Below are positions 9,970-20,329 of a stretch of 64,000 bases of DNA, one piece after another. Both the position numbers and the translations under genes were made by a program. The stretch is taken from contig JAWZYU010000013.1 of NCBI GenBank assembly GCA_038380435.1, forward strand, positions 13,095,901-13,159,900, in the 5' to 3' direction. Positions within the stretch are counted from its first letter, which is position 1; each line of letters starts with the position of its first letter. The notes under the pieces are model-generated. The model saw only the letters and a program-made list of their open reading frames with translations, did no database searches and had not been told where the DNA came from. This DNA comes from Ryuthela nishihirai (taxonomy: Eukaryota > Arthropoda > Arachnida > Araneae > Heptathelidae).

Positions 9970-10490
9970 ACATGACCAAATTCCAACTATCCGTCACAGA
10001 AAACATCCTCATTAATGTCAAACTGACCGAACTCTGCAACACAGATATTGTCCCCCTCCCCCAGCATGGCGTCTGATACTTAGGGGATATAACATATACC
10101 TTGGAAATTCCACGCACCCCTAAACACTCCTCTCTCATCGTCGATCCCCATTTTCCACCTGCAATTATGCACACCCACCTAACCCTTTAGAACACCTCCA
10201 TAATACTCCTAAAATCGGCAATCAATGTACCTCCCCCCCCCCCCACACACACACACAAAAAAAAACTCCATATAGTAACGCCACTAAGAAAAGTCATAAT
10301 CCCACACTCTTTCCCATAATCCCACATTCTCCGAACCTCCGTTACATGCAGATCGCATTACCGCCACCTGCACTTCCGCCGATCACTCCGATCCTCGGAG
10401 CTGAACCACTGACATGTTAATTTATGGCACCCCACCCATCCCCCCGTGCTCACCAACCAACTGCCTTTCCTACATTAAGTCCCTCACTTG
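9970..10490 (+). mobile_element. Inverted partial copy of the Penelope 3' end
   Basis: The plus strand here matches the minus strand of 8460-9113: TTCCAACTATCCGTCACAG.., CACGCACCCCTAAACACTCC, GAACCTCCGTTACATGC, down to ACATTAAGTCCCTCACTT. The coding end FQLSVTENILINVKLTELC is present, then a short tail with stops and a poly-C/(CA)n stretch at 10231-10256. The substitutions relative to the other arm show it is not recent. Confidence 0.8.
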
Positions 10491-10553
10491 CCGGCAAGAA
10501 CGTCAAATTTCAAATTTCTCACCAAAAGCATCCCAAGAAGCTCCTGTTACTTC

Positions 10554-11325
10554 CAGTAATAAATAGGTACTTTTTGACGTCGATTTCAATTTTACAGGAA
10601 AAATTGTCTGAGCCGGATGGGATATGAACCCACAACTTCCTGATAACATGTCAGGTGCTCTGGACCACTGAGCTACTGACCGCCGATCAAATTTTTGTGT
10701 GTGTTCAAAAGTGCCTATTTATTATTGAATGTTGAACTGTCGAGTTTATCTGAGTTTATCTCAATAATCATTATCCTGTTACTTCCAGTAATAAATAGGC
10801 ACTTTTGACATCAATTTCAATTTTACATGGAAAATTGTCTGAGCCGGGTGGGATATGAACCCATGACCTCCTGATAACATGTCAGGTGCTCTGGACCTCT
10901 GAGCTACCGGCCGCCGATCAAGATTTTCTCTAATTAACGCTGTGAACATTCCCTTTATGTCACATGTAGGCATTATTTTAGGCAATTTTTAGCCCTAGCA
11001 GCTTTTTATTTGCCAATAGATGGAAAGCATGCCTTACAGGTATGCTAATGATAATAAATATTGAGATAAACTCAGATAAACTCAACAGTTCAACATCCAG
11101 TAATAAATAGGCACTTTTGACGTCGATGATCGTCGTTGATCGGCGGCCGGTAGCTCAGTGGTCCAGAGCACCTGACATGTTATCAGGAGGTCATGGGTTC
11201 ATATCCCACCTGGCTCAGACAATTTTTCCTCTAAAATTGAAATCGACGTCAAAAGAGCCTATTTATTACTGGATGTTGAACTGTCGAGTTTATCTGAGTT
11301 TATCTCAATATTTATTATCCTATTA
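10554..11325. mobile_element. Cluster of fold-back MITEs with tRNA-like cores
   Basis: Three tRNA-like units lie in minus (10614-10684), minus (10851-10916) and plus (11146-11215) orientation. Around them, the same arm sequence (TTGAGATAAACTCAGATAAACT, GTTCAACATCCAGTAATAAATAGGC, ACTTTTGACGTCGAT) appears in direct and inverted form. The best-preserved unit is 11051-11318, with arms of about 76 bp and the tRNA-like core in the middle. The cluster interrupts the right Penelope arm between CTGTTACTTCC (10553) and CTATTACTTACC (11320). Confidence 0.75.
11146..11215 (+). repeat. tRNA-like core of fold-back element
   Basis: Reads like a 70-nt tRNA: GCCGG..CTGGC acceptor ends, A box TAGCTCAGTGGTCCAGAGC, a CCTGA/TCAGG anticodon stem with a 7-nt loop CATGTTA, variable AGGTC, and T-arm TGGG-TTCATAT-CCCA. 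Position 33 is A rather than U and the distal acceptor pairs fail, so it is not a functional tRNA gene. Its promoter boxes could still recruit pol III. Confidence 0.6.
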
Positions 11326-11445
11326 CTTACCATCCTCTACGGCAAAAGTAAAATCTCTCTATAATAATTATTGATACTTGATAGCATAGTCCATGTGTTG
11401 AAGTGCTTAAAAACTTTTAACAGTGTCATAGAGAATTAAATTACT

Positions 11446-11640
11446 AGACTTTTTTTTAGCCTTGGCACACCAACTTTACATCACTTTGCCAAGATCTCAT
11501 AAAATGCAACACCCAAATAAAAAAATTGTAATATTCAGTTTAAAAAAAAAAGAGCTGAAGAAAGCAGTGGCATAACTAAGTAATTTGAAGTTTGAGACAA
11601 GTTACTCTTACTGTCGCCCCCAGAGTCCAGTGCACTGCAG
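11446..11640. other. Intron sequence, nothing recognised
   Basis: AT-rich spacer between the Penelope palindrome and the G-rich repeat block. Confidence 0.5.
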
Positions 11641-13140
11641 TGTGTGTAAATTTTGCTGTGGAGGTGGGGGGGGGGGCTACGGTGCCTCTGAGAAGTTGAG
11701 TTCGGATTGTTGGTTCTCCGGGGTTCACGAGATCTTGTAACCTCTGGTGGAGGGGGCCTGTTGAGGGCCCGCAGACTGGTTCTACGGGGGAGGGGGGGGG
11801 GGTCCAGTGGGCTTATTGACTTGTCCCCTGAGGAGCTCTGGGTTGCAGCCCCGGTTGAGGGGCCGTACTTGAGGGTCAGCGGACAAGGCTTGGAGAACCC
11901 GGTCCAGTGGGCTCATCGATGCGGTCTCAGTGATATCGTGGGTCGGAAGACTGTTCACTGGGGGGCTTCAACCTGCTCACAATGGAGAGGATGAAGTTGG
12001 AGGCTCGCGACTGGGAATGGGATCCCTGGTTGACGGGCTTACCGATGGAAAAACCAAACTAAGAATCCCCAGCAACCCTTTTGGCTGCCAAGGTTAGGAT
12101 TATTGAATGACATTGGTGGAGGATCTGAAGGTGCCTCTGTGAAACTGGGTGCTGGCTCGTCGGTTTTTCTGGCGTGCCTTGTGGCCTCAATGGAGGGGTC
12201 GGCTGGGGGTCTGCCAACTGGGACTGAAGTCCCGTGTCGAGCGGACTTATCAGCTGGCCCCTGCGAAGTCCTAGGTCGTCTTGGTGCCCCGATGGAGAGG
12301 CTTTTCTGAGGGCCTGCCGACTGGATGGATCCCCAGTCGAGTGGGCTCTTTTATTGCCCCTGTGAAGTCTGGGGTGTCATGGAGTCAGGATGGAGTGGCC
12401 CTGTGAGGGCCTGCAGACTGGGATTGGAGTCCCCGGTCATGTGGGCTCATCATCTCAGCCGCAGTGAAGTCTGGGCTCGAGGTATTGCTGGGGAGGCCAC
12501 CAGTTGGTGTCCCAGCGGAGAAGATGAAGTTGTGGGATATGCCGAATGGGAGCGCGGCCCTATTAAGTGTGACTTGTCGATGGGAGAGCCTGAGAACTCT
12601 CCATCATGATAGCTTCCCCATGCAAAAAAGTTAGGATTACCAACTGAAGTTCAGCATCTAAATTCAAAAATTACCATCTTATCTGTATTGGCAAATTGAT
12701 GTGGTCTAAATCCAGTGAGTTATTTGGTTCTATTAGGCAATGATCAAAATTCGAAAAGCCCACTCACTGCACCTCAATGATTATCTCAAGAGATTTGTTT
12801 CTAAAAGTAAGGTCTCTCTCTTCCACAGGTTTTCCCCCGTACGAAGGCAAGATCTAAGAAGGGAAGATCTATAGAATGTTCTCTGGCTAGTGGATTGTGG
12901 TTTCGTGGCAACTCCCTCGAGGTGTAGTGCTGTCTCAGTTTATCGGAACACCAGGATTGCTACACATTACTAAGTTGCCCTCTGCCCCCCCCCCCCCCCC
13001 CCCCCCAAATAGGAGCCATCTTGTCGAAGTGGGGGGCTTGAGGGCCTAAATGAAGTTGAAGGTGTTGCTGACCGGAGTGGCACCAGTCGGACAGGCTAAG
13101 ATGGATGGGCCAAACTAAGAGCTCCCATCACGGGAGCTGA
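11640..13140. repeat. G-rich degenerate tandem repeat block
   Basis: A sharp rise in G+C against the AT-rich surroundings. A loose unit recurs: AGGGCCTGC(A/C)GACTGG, then ..CCGGTC.AGTGGGCTCAT.., then CCC.TG.GAAGTCT.GG, around 11763, 11873, 12210, 12310 and 12408. A related AA(C)CAAACTAAGA block is at 12055 and 13103. Spacing varies from about 100 to over 300 bp. Open frames here (11707-11994, 12103-12309, 12325-12609) are Gly/Ser/Trp-rich by composition and match nothing I know. A run of 22 C lies at 12985-13006. Confidence 0.6.
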
Positions 13141-13890
13141 GGCAACTTGAATTCTATATCCTTGTTTGTGGCGATGACTGTTTTGATGACCTGTTTCGAC
13201 CAATGGACTTTACTTTTATAATACTGTTTGCCATAGGTAGTCGTGGGGTGAGCTGTATCTATATGGTACTTATTTGCCCTCGACCGTAGTTAGTGGAGAT
13301 TTTGGCATTATCCCTATAGATGGCATGCAGTACTTGAATTGCGATACATCTGGGTTTTGTCATTCAATTTAATTTCCTGCCCTCTGATCTGGTGGCAGCA
13401 AATGGGAAAAAAAATCCCCAAAATGGGTAAAATTTTTAAAAAATCAACTTTTGCTTTTTAAAGGCTATTTTGCCATCCTTTGGATTGTACTCTCCCCCCT
13501 CTACCCTCCTCTTTTTGCCACTGCAAAAAAAGTGTTCTTCCACTTCATAAACAGGGCAGATATTCCCATGAATGTGAGCAGTCCAAGTCACCTTGTATAA
13601 CATTGGCCCATGTTTTAAAATATTCCCTACCAAAAAGATTAAATGAAAGCATGCTTCAGGTAAATATTATATTATTCAAGAAGAAATTTCCTTTTGATTA
13701 ATATATAATTTACTTTTTTTCAGCTATGTGACTTATAGACATTTCCTCATATTTTTGTTGATTCGCTCCTGGTGCCATCTATGTCGGGAATCGGGCAATC
13801 AAACTGCCTCATATGATGGGAATAATATTTGCCATGTTTCTGGGAGATGTGGGTTTGAATTCCATACAGGGCAAAATGTAATATAACTTC
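13141..13890. other. Intron sequence, nothing certain
   Basis: No known element. GATGTGGGTTTGAATTCCATA at 13847-13867 resembles a B box and could belong to an old SINE, but no A box was found. Confidence 0.45.
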
Positions 13891-13899
13891 ATTCATCAT

Positions 13900-14595
13900 A
13901 TTTTTTTTAATTTGGCCTTAATTGCATAGTCAGATCTATTTTTTCAGTATATCTATCTAGCAACTAGCAGTGCCAAAGAGAACCTATCTCTGTGAAAACT
14001 CTTATAAAAATTAATATGTTTGTAAATTTGTTTTAGTTTTTTATTTTCTTAAATTCAGAATTAAATTCTGTGTAATGTGATATATAACATGATCTATTTC
14101 TGTTGATTGGTTATTTGTTTAAAAGAATTGTAATGCTGACTTGTTTATTTGATTCTTCACAGTTAGCAAAAAGCATGAATTTTTCTCAAAGTATGGTGCC
14201 TAGAAAAAAATGACAAAAAGAGAGTAATTTTTTTGTTTCAAGTAAATTTTTGTTGTTATTCACAAATAAATAGCCTTTTTATTCATGTCCTTATAATTAT
14301 TTCTGCCTATTAGCTTTTTAAATTAATTTTTATTTGCATTGCCAAATGCTTTTTTTTCACTACACGATTCTAAAAATGCCCTATTAAGTAAAATTAGTTG
14401 TCTTTTTTTGCTAGATATTTTATTTTCATAAAATCTGCAATTAAATGCTGATTAATTTAGCATATATCATGTCATAATTTCTTTCATTAGTTATTTGGTA
14501 AAAAAAAGTTCTAAAGATAATTTATTTTGGCTGAGCATAGTGAAAAAATAGCTTGGTCTCTAGATGTAAACCAGTTTTTCAGGCTGGACTCTGGA
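13900..14595 (-). repeat. Fragment of long non-coding repeat family C, minus orientation
   Basis: The complement of 13900-14590 matches 40555-41220 block by block: CCAGTTTTTCAGGC against GGCCTGAAAAACTGG, CCAAATGACTAAT.., AATTAAATGCTGATTAA against TTAATCAGCATTTAATT, and the GTGAAAAAAAATGGATCTGACTATGC block near 41150 against GCATAGTCAGATC at 13924. Confidence 0.7.
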
Positions 14596-14601
14596 AGGTT
14601 T

Positions 14602-14932
14602 GGGTTGGGTTTTTTTACCTCTAAGCAGCACTTTTTTTGCACACCATGGGTTAATGGCCAGGTCACAAGGAGCCCAAAGGTTCAGAGAAGGTTGGGGGAG
14701 GGATTCACTGGAGCGTTGTTGGGAGACAGAAGGTAGCCTCCCGTCAAGGCCATCCAGCTTGTTCTTTATCATGCACAGGGTATGGCTCTCCCACACATTG
14801 GGCCACGGCTTAACATCCCATCCGACAGATGGCTGCCTTTCTAAGCCCATCTGTATCCCCTACTGACCATGGGCAGAGCGGGCAATTTTTGCAGAGATAA
14901 ATCTCAATGCTGACCTAGCTGGGACCCTGGAA
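14602..14932 (-). repeat. tRNA-derived SINE, family B, 5' truncated
   Basis: Minus-strand SINE-B from its 3' end (GGTTGGGTTTTTTTACCTC) to CCCAGCTAGGTCAGCATTGAG on its own strand. CTGGAAGG occurs immediately on both sides, a likely short target duplication. Confidence 0.82.
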
Positions 14933-16180
14933 GGATTGAAGGATATGATTATGTTACTGAAAGAGTTCTTGTGACAAAATTAAAAAATCTGTCTCTCACC
15001 AAGAGACTCAGATTGATAGACAGGTTTTTCAAATGCTTTAGGTATTTGATTTCTGTCAAAAAATGAGATACTTCTCTTGTAATGGGTAACTTCAATGACA
15101 AAGTTGGTACTGACTCTGAACTTTGGCAGGAGTAATAGATTCTCTTTGGCACTGCTAGTTGAAATAGCAATTGGGAATAATCAATCAGATTTCTATGCAA
15201 CTCATTAGGTGAAACTTGTGTGTATTTATATATATTCCATTGTTTGTAGAAATGTTAGTTATTTTGAAACATTGTAGCTAGTTGAAATTGCTATTTCAAC
15301 ATAATGTTGTGCAGGGGAGCTGTAATTGTATCTGAACATTACCTTGTTAAAACTTTATTGCAATTGAAACTTAAGAAATGTACTATTGTTAAAAGAATTA
15401 CTTTTAATACTGAAGCTCTGAAAGACCCTCAGATGTCCAAAGTTTACCATGATAGGTTACTCAGTCATAATGAAATAATGATTTGTTTACAACTAAGGTT
15501 GACATTGAATGAGACCATTTTAAACAGCTGTTCTTCTTGGAGCCAGCAGTACTGTTCTAGGTAAAATGGAGCATAGGAGACAGTCATTTGAGTGATAAGG
15601 TAATACGACTAATTTCTGAAGGAATGGAGTGCAGGTCTAAGCTGAATCAGTGCTCTACTTAACAGACATCATTGCACAGAGCTTAATAAATATGTAAATG
15701 ATCAGTTGAAGGTTGGTAGAATCTTTGGTTTGATAGGGTGATTGTGAAATCAAAGAAAACAGCTAACTGTACAATAACAGAGAATTGTATCGGATAGTAT
15801 ATATTTTGTGTAAGAAAAAATATTTTTTATACAGGGATTGATAGATGAAGATGACAAGGTTATTGAAAGTTATGACAAGGTTTATCACATAGATCAGTGA
15901 TTCCCAACCTTTTCTGGACCATCGCCCCTTTAGAAGAGAACAAAAATTTCAACGCCCTCCTAGTCCATAATAGTTAATTTTATATGAAATATTAAAATAT
16001 TGTTGCATATTATCTGTACCTAATTTATCTGTTTATTTATCTATTAAAAATCATAAAGTAGAAATTAATAAAACGACAACCAAATGTACAATAAAATTGT
16101 TTATTAAAATTTTAAAAATAAACACAGAATCAATAAAAAAAATAATGAGATAAACACAAAATTAATAATAAATAAAAAAA

Positions 16181-17946
16181 TTAATGAGATGGTTGAGGCT
16201 GGTGGAGTGTTAACAATTTGTTAATGTCGGGTTCCAATTTTGTTAACATCAATCGCAGATCGCCACATTCAGTGATGTGTAGTCTGTTCCTCTTCTTTGG
16301 CAGTAAATTAGCTACTACACTGAATCCATGCTCAGCCATATAGGACGGAGGAAATGCGATTAAAAACTTCTGTACTATTGCCCCCAATCCAGGGTAGAGA
16401 ACTGGTATTGATTTTTGAAGCCAGAACTCTTGGTATCCATGTTTGAATTTTACTTTGAGTGCTTCGTTAGTCGTGAGTTCTAAGAGTTCCTCTTCCAAAT
16501 TTGATGATTCTTCAGTATCTGTGTTTGCGAAAGGATCTAAAACCCAACTCGGTATATTCATGTTTAAAATATCTTGGAAACGCTCCGTAAAATCAACATG
16601 AAGAACTTCCAAGTGTTGGCAGTAAGTAAGTAAATCTTCCGGTTTTGCAGAGACTGCTGATAATGTGGGAAAGTGGTTGTATTCACCTCTACCTAGATTT
16701 CGTTTGAATAGAAGTTTTCCCGCAAAAGCAGCTATGACGTTTTTTGTTTTAATTAAATTCAACTCATCACCTTGCAATTGTAAATTAACTTAATTAAATA
16801 TTTTAAACAGGTCTGTCAAATAAGCGATGTCATGTTTTGACGTAATCAGGTTTTCGCACAATTTTTCATCTCTGTCTTCAAGAAAGTCCAGTACTAAGTC
16901 AAATAGATTGAAAAAACGATTCAGACAAACACCTTTAGAAAGCCAACATACTTCTGTGTGTTGCAGCAAGCAATTGTAATCTTCATCATTTTCATTACAA
17001 AGCTTACCAAATAATCGGTCATTCAATGAATTGCTTCTAATCTTATTGATTGCTTTAATAACGTAATGGAGCAACGTATGCAGACGTTCATTCAAATTTT
17101 TTGCAACCAAATGCTGACGATGAATAATACAATGTACAGCGAGTACATTTGGTACTGCTTGTTTCAAATGCGCTATGAAACCCTTATGACACCCTGTCAT
17201 TGCTGGAACACCATCAGTAGCAGCAGACAAAATATTGCAAATAGGAATTTCTTTCTCTTGAAAAAACTTTTGCATGGTATTAAATATAGATTCTCCCTTT
17301 ATATCAGATTCCAATTTTTTAGCAAATAATAACTCTTCATGAATTTTTTCTTTTATAAATCGTACGTATGATAAGAGTAGAGCTTCGTTATTTGGTAGAG
17401 TTGATTCATTGAGTTGAATGGAAAATTTGCAAGTCTTTAAGTAATCACATAATGATATTTCAACGTCTTCTGCCATTTCATCTATTCTTTGCACTGAATT
17501 ATTACTGACAGGAATTTTTTTGATGATATCTGACAGTGTCTTATGATGAAGAACAGTTTTTAATATCTCTTTGACTGCCGGCAAAATTAATTCCTCGCCA
17601 ATTGTGTGTGGTTTTCCTGCTTTTGCGATTAACAATGAAACGTTATATGAGGCTCGTAGTCCATCATCATCTTGTTTAGAAGACGATGTAAAAAGGTTTG
17701 ACATAGTTGGCTGTTTTAAATATTGCTTTTCCAGTTCTTGAAAATAGGATAAATCTTTGTTCTTATCAGCACGCATTTTATTTAAATGCTCTTGTAGTCT
17801 AGAAGGTTTCATAGCTTCATTTGAAAAACTTTTCGGCAAATTAAACACATAGGTAATGATTGGTTTGTAGGAGAGTACATAAATCCATATTTCAAATACT
17901 CAATACTGTACTGCCAGCATTTCTTTTTCGATGTAGATTCAGACAT
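16181..17946 (-). pseudogene. hAT transposase, nearly intact, ZBED5/SCAND3-like
   Basis: A plausible start is ATG at 17946 (MSESTSKKKCWQYS). A BED-type finger begins MCLICRKVF, then a one-base frameshift near 17830 leads to SNEAMKPSRLQEHLNKM. The frame then runs through the RNase H-like core (AATDGVPAMTG, VHCIIHRQHL) to an in-frame TAA at 16790-16792 (KIFN-stop-VNLQLQG, where Glu is usual) and on to the C-terminal dimerisation region (YPGLGAIVQKFL, AEHGFSVVANLLPKKRNRL), ending before 16181. The first catalytic Asp position (LDEST in relatives) is LNEST. Length restored would be about 590 codons, normal for this group. Related genes were domesticated in vertebrates; this copy is a transposon. 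Confidence 0.88.
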
Positions 17947-18463
17947 TTTCAAATACAAATTAACTTCTCAACAGATTTATAGATAGTTATAAAAATAATG
18001 TTTATAATGACTTCTAACACTTATCACTCATGACTATTTATCACGGCAAAGCACATAAAAATAATAAAACATTCCTAGAGCTATCGCTTTTATAGATTTG
18101 ATTTTGTGCACGCATTAACTTGTATGTTTGCGATGCCGGCGCACTTGCTCCGTAAACAAGTCATTTCAAGCTCCCATATTCTTGTCGAAACATGTTAAAT
18201 TGCATGAACCGCGTGTTTGCCTACCAACTTGCAAGGACTTGTCACCATCAATCTATTCTAAACTAAAACAAATTAGGTATAGGTATACCTAATGCTAATT
18301 TAAAAATGCTTATTAACTCAATAACTATGAGATAATTTACATAGCTAGATAAAATATTTATTCATGAAAACAGATATTTTCAAAGTATTTTATTATATTA
18401 AAAAAAATTATAAAAATAATATTAAATTAATAAATTTATTATTATTATTGCATCAAGGTTGAT

Positions 18464-18931
18464 TTGCCTATCAGGACGGACACACGTGTCCAACATAATA
18501 AGCCTGATATAGTAGTGCATGCTAAGGTATTGAATGAGATTACAATTATTGAAGTAGGAATAACATCTCAGGATAACCTGCAGACAGTAGAGGTTGAAAA
18601 GAAGAGGAAGTATGATCTGCTGGCTAATGAGTTGAGCCTAATTCACAAGTGTAATGTTAATATTATACTTTATGTTCTGACGTGGGATGGTATTGTAACT
18701 ACGTACCATAAAGCATACTCAAAGCAACTTGGAGTGGGAAAACATATTGAAGCTTATATCCAATCTGTGATCTTGAAGAGAACTTTTGAGAGCATCTCAG
18801 TCGACTTCAGACGTACCAGTACGCTAGTAGGCAGTAGCAGGGAACTTATTGTCCAAGCTGCAGTTGAAAAGCTGTACATGACGGATGAGGTAGTGGATGA
18901 CCAGAATCACCAGGAAGACACCACAGAGTAG
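18464..18931 (+). pseudogene. Restriction-like endonuclease tail of another non-LTR retrotransposon
   Basis: 155 codons, open from the left edge of the fragment to a stop at 18931. NKPDIVVH (residues 12-19), ITIIEVGI (26-33) and EVEKKRKYDLLANEL form a PD..E..K pattern like the C-terminal restriction-like endonuclease of R2/R4-type LINEs, which cuts the target for primed reverse transcription. No RT lies upstream, so it would be a 5'-truncated insertion inside the hAT, opposite to its transposase. TAAATTTAT at about 18431 and TTAAATTTAT near 18963 may be the target duplication. The clade is uncertain. Confidence 0.5.
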
Positions 18932-19245
18932 AAGAGATAAAAAGGTTGTCACAGAAAATTCCATTAAATTTATGTATTTATTTGACCGCCCCTCTTGACT
19001 GCCTCAACGCCCCCCATTTGCTTCTGGATCCGCTACTGCCCCCATGGAAGGCTCCAGCGCCCACTGGGGGCGGTATCGCCCCTGTTGGGAATCTATGACA
19101 TAGATGAATGGACTGAGCATTCAGGAATGTTCTAGTTCTAAACAATGTCACTAGTTCTATTCTCATTGTATGTAATGAATATAGATGTGGTACTGGCTTT
19201 AATTTCACAATATGAAGTTACTTTTGGGCAATCTCAAACTTAAAA

Positions 19246-19784
19246 ATGCACAAGTTGTTGACAGCCCCTCTCTTTACACTACAGTCTTGTTATTTTTAGT
19301 CATTTTGTGGAAAACATAAAGTTGATTAAATGTTCATATGAATTCACAGAGCAGTAAGCATCAGTATAAACCATCATTGGAGCCAAATATTTTTAACAAA
19401 TAATATTAACATCTATTCTCATTGCTGCCACTATATCATAACAATTAACATCTACTTATAATGCCTCTTACATCAGAGCACTGACAGTAGCACAATTTAC
19501 AATTCACATAACATACAGAAAAAGTCCTTGCCATTGAATATGAGCTGCTATTGCAGAGCACAACTGAGTCTATATCCTTAATGAACATCAGCTTCCCACA
19601 TGTGTATCATCAGTCAGAAATTTCTGTACACTACTTTGAAATTTGTGTGCTTGCCTTGGTATAGTGCCAATGCTCTGTCTGTTCGGGAGATTAATGGACA
19701 CTCAAAGAACTTTAGAGTTAAAATCTATTTCTCTCCACTTTTACCTTTCTGTCCAGACTGATCATGCCAATAATTAGGATTGGG
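19246..19784. other. Unidentified insert inside the LINE
   Basis: Interrupts the LINE between GGGCAATCTCAAACTTAAA and TTGGCTATTAAATTC, which overlap in the intact LINE (TTGGCTATTTCTAAACTTAAA), suggesting a duplication of roughly 15 bp. No coding potential or terminal repeats recognised. Confidence 0.5.
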
Positions 19785-20329
19785 CTGAGAAACTGTGAAG
19801 CCAATATTAATATTTTGGCTATTAAATTCTAAGACAAGTCACCAAGGAGAGATGAAATTACTATTGAAATGCTAAGAGCTGGGAATGATTTTGTTGTCAC
19901 GTGGTTGACTGAAATTTTGAACATTTTCTATGATGATATTCTATTCAACATTTTTTCTCTGCTGATAATGATTTTCCTAAAAGACTTATTTTTTTAGAAG
20001 TATTATCCCTATTTTCAAGGAAGATGATCACAGTTCTTATAATAATTGCAGTGGCATCACCACTGCTGTGGATTCTACTAGGTAAAGTTCTTTGTATTAT
20101 AGTGGCTAATAAAATTAACATTTAGTTGAACAGCTATGGGATGTACATTATTGGTTCAGAGATGGTAGGGACTTCATAACCTAAATTTTTTCACTTAGAC
20201 AGATTCTTGAGAAATATATAAGAGTTTCAAAAACCTCTAGTTAATAGTTTTGTAGATTTCAGAAATATGACTGTGTTGATAATGTAATTTGCAGTTGAGA
20301 ATGTAGGAGATAACTGAAAAGCTGGTTAA

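Larger units (their letters stand above)
8119..11445. mobile_element. Penelope-like element arranged as a 3.3-kb palindrome
   Basis: The outer sequence TTTAATTCTCTATGACACT..TTAA at 8122 on returns inverted at 11405-11445. The inner arm 8460-9113 returns inverted at about 9970-10490. The spacer (about 9114-9965) is unique and holds minus-strand Penelope-type RT and the start of a GIY-YIG domain; the C-terminal coding end and 3' flank are in both arms. The right arm is interrupted by tRNA-like fold-back units (10554-11325) and lacks about 140 bp that the left arm has at 8306-8450. Penelope elements often carry inverted or tandem partial copies, which fits. Confidence 0.75.
15895..19097 (-). mobile_element. 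3.2-kb hAT transposon (ZBED5/SCAND3-like transposase)
   Basis: Exact 8-bp duplication ACATAGAT at 15887-15894 and 19098-19105. The ends share CA(G/T)(T/A)GATTCCCAAC. The LINE sequence reads straight through if the element and one duplication are removed. It contains a minus-strand transposase (16181-17946) and a plus-strand endonuclease fragment from another retroelement (18464-18931). Confidence 0.93.

Noticed and set aside
11146..11215. Functional tRNA gene
   Set aside because: Position 33 is not U, acceptor pairing is incomplete and the sequence is repeated inside fold-back elements; it is tRNA-derived only.
11707..12609. Three G-rich plus-strand open frames
   Set aside because: They lie in the degenerate repeat block, share its repeats in different frames and encode low-complexity Gly/Ser/Trp-rich sequence with no known domain.
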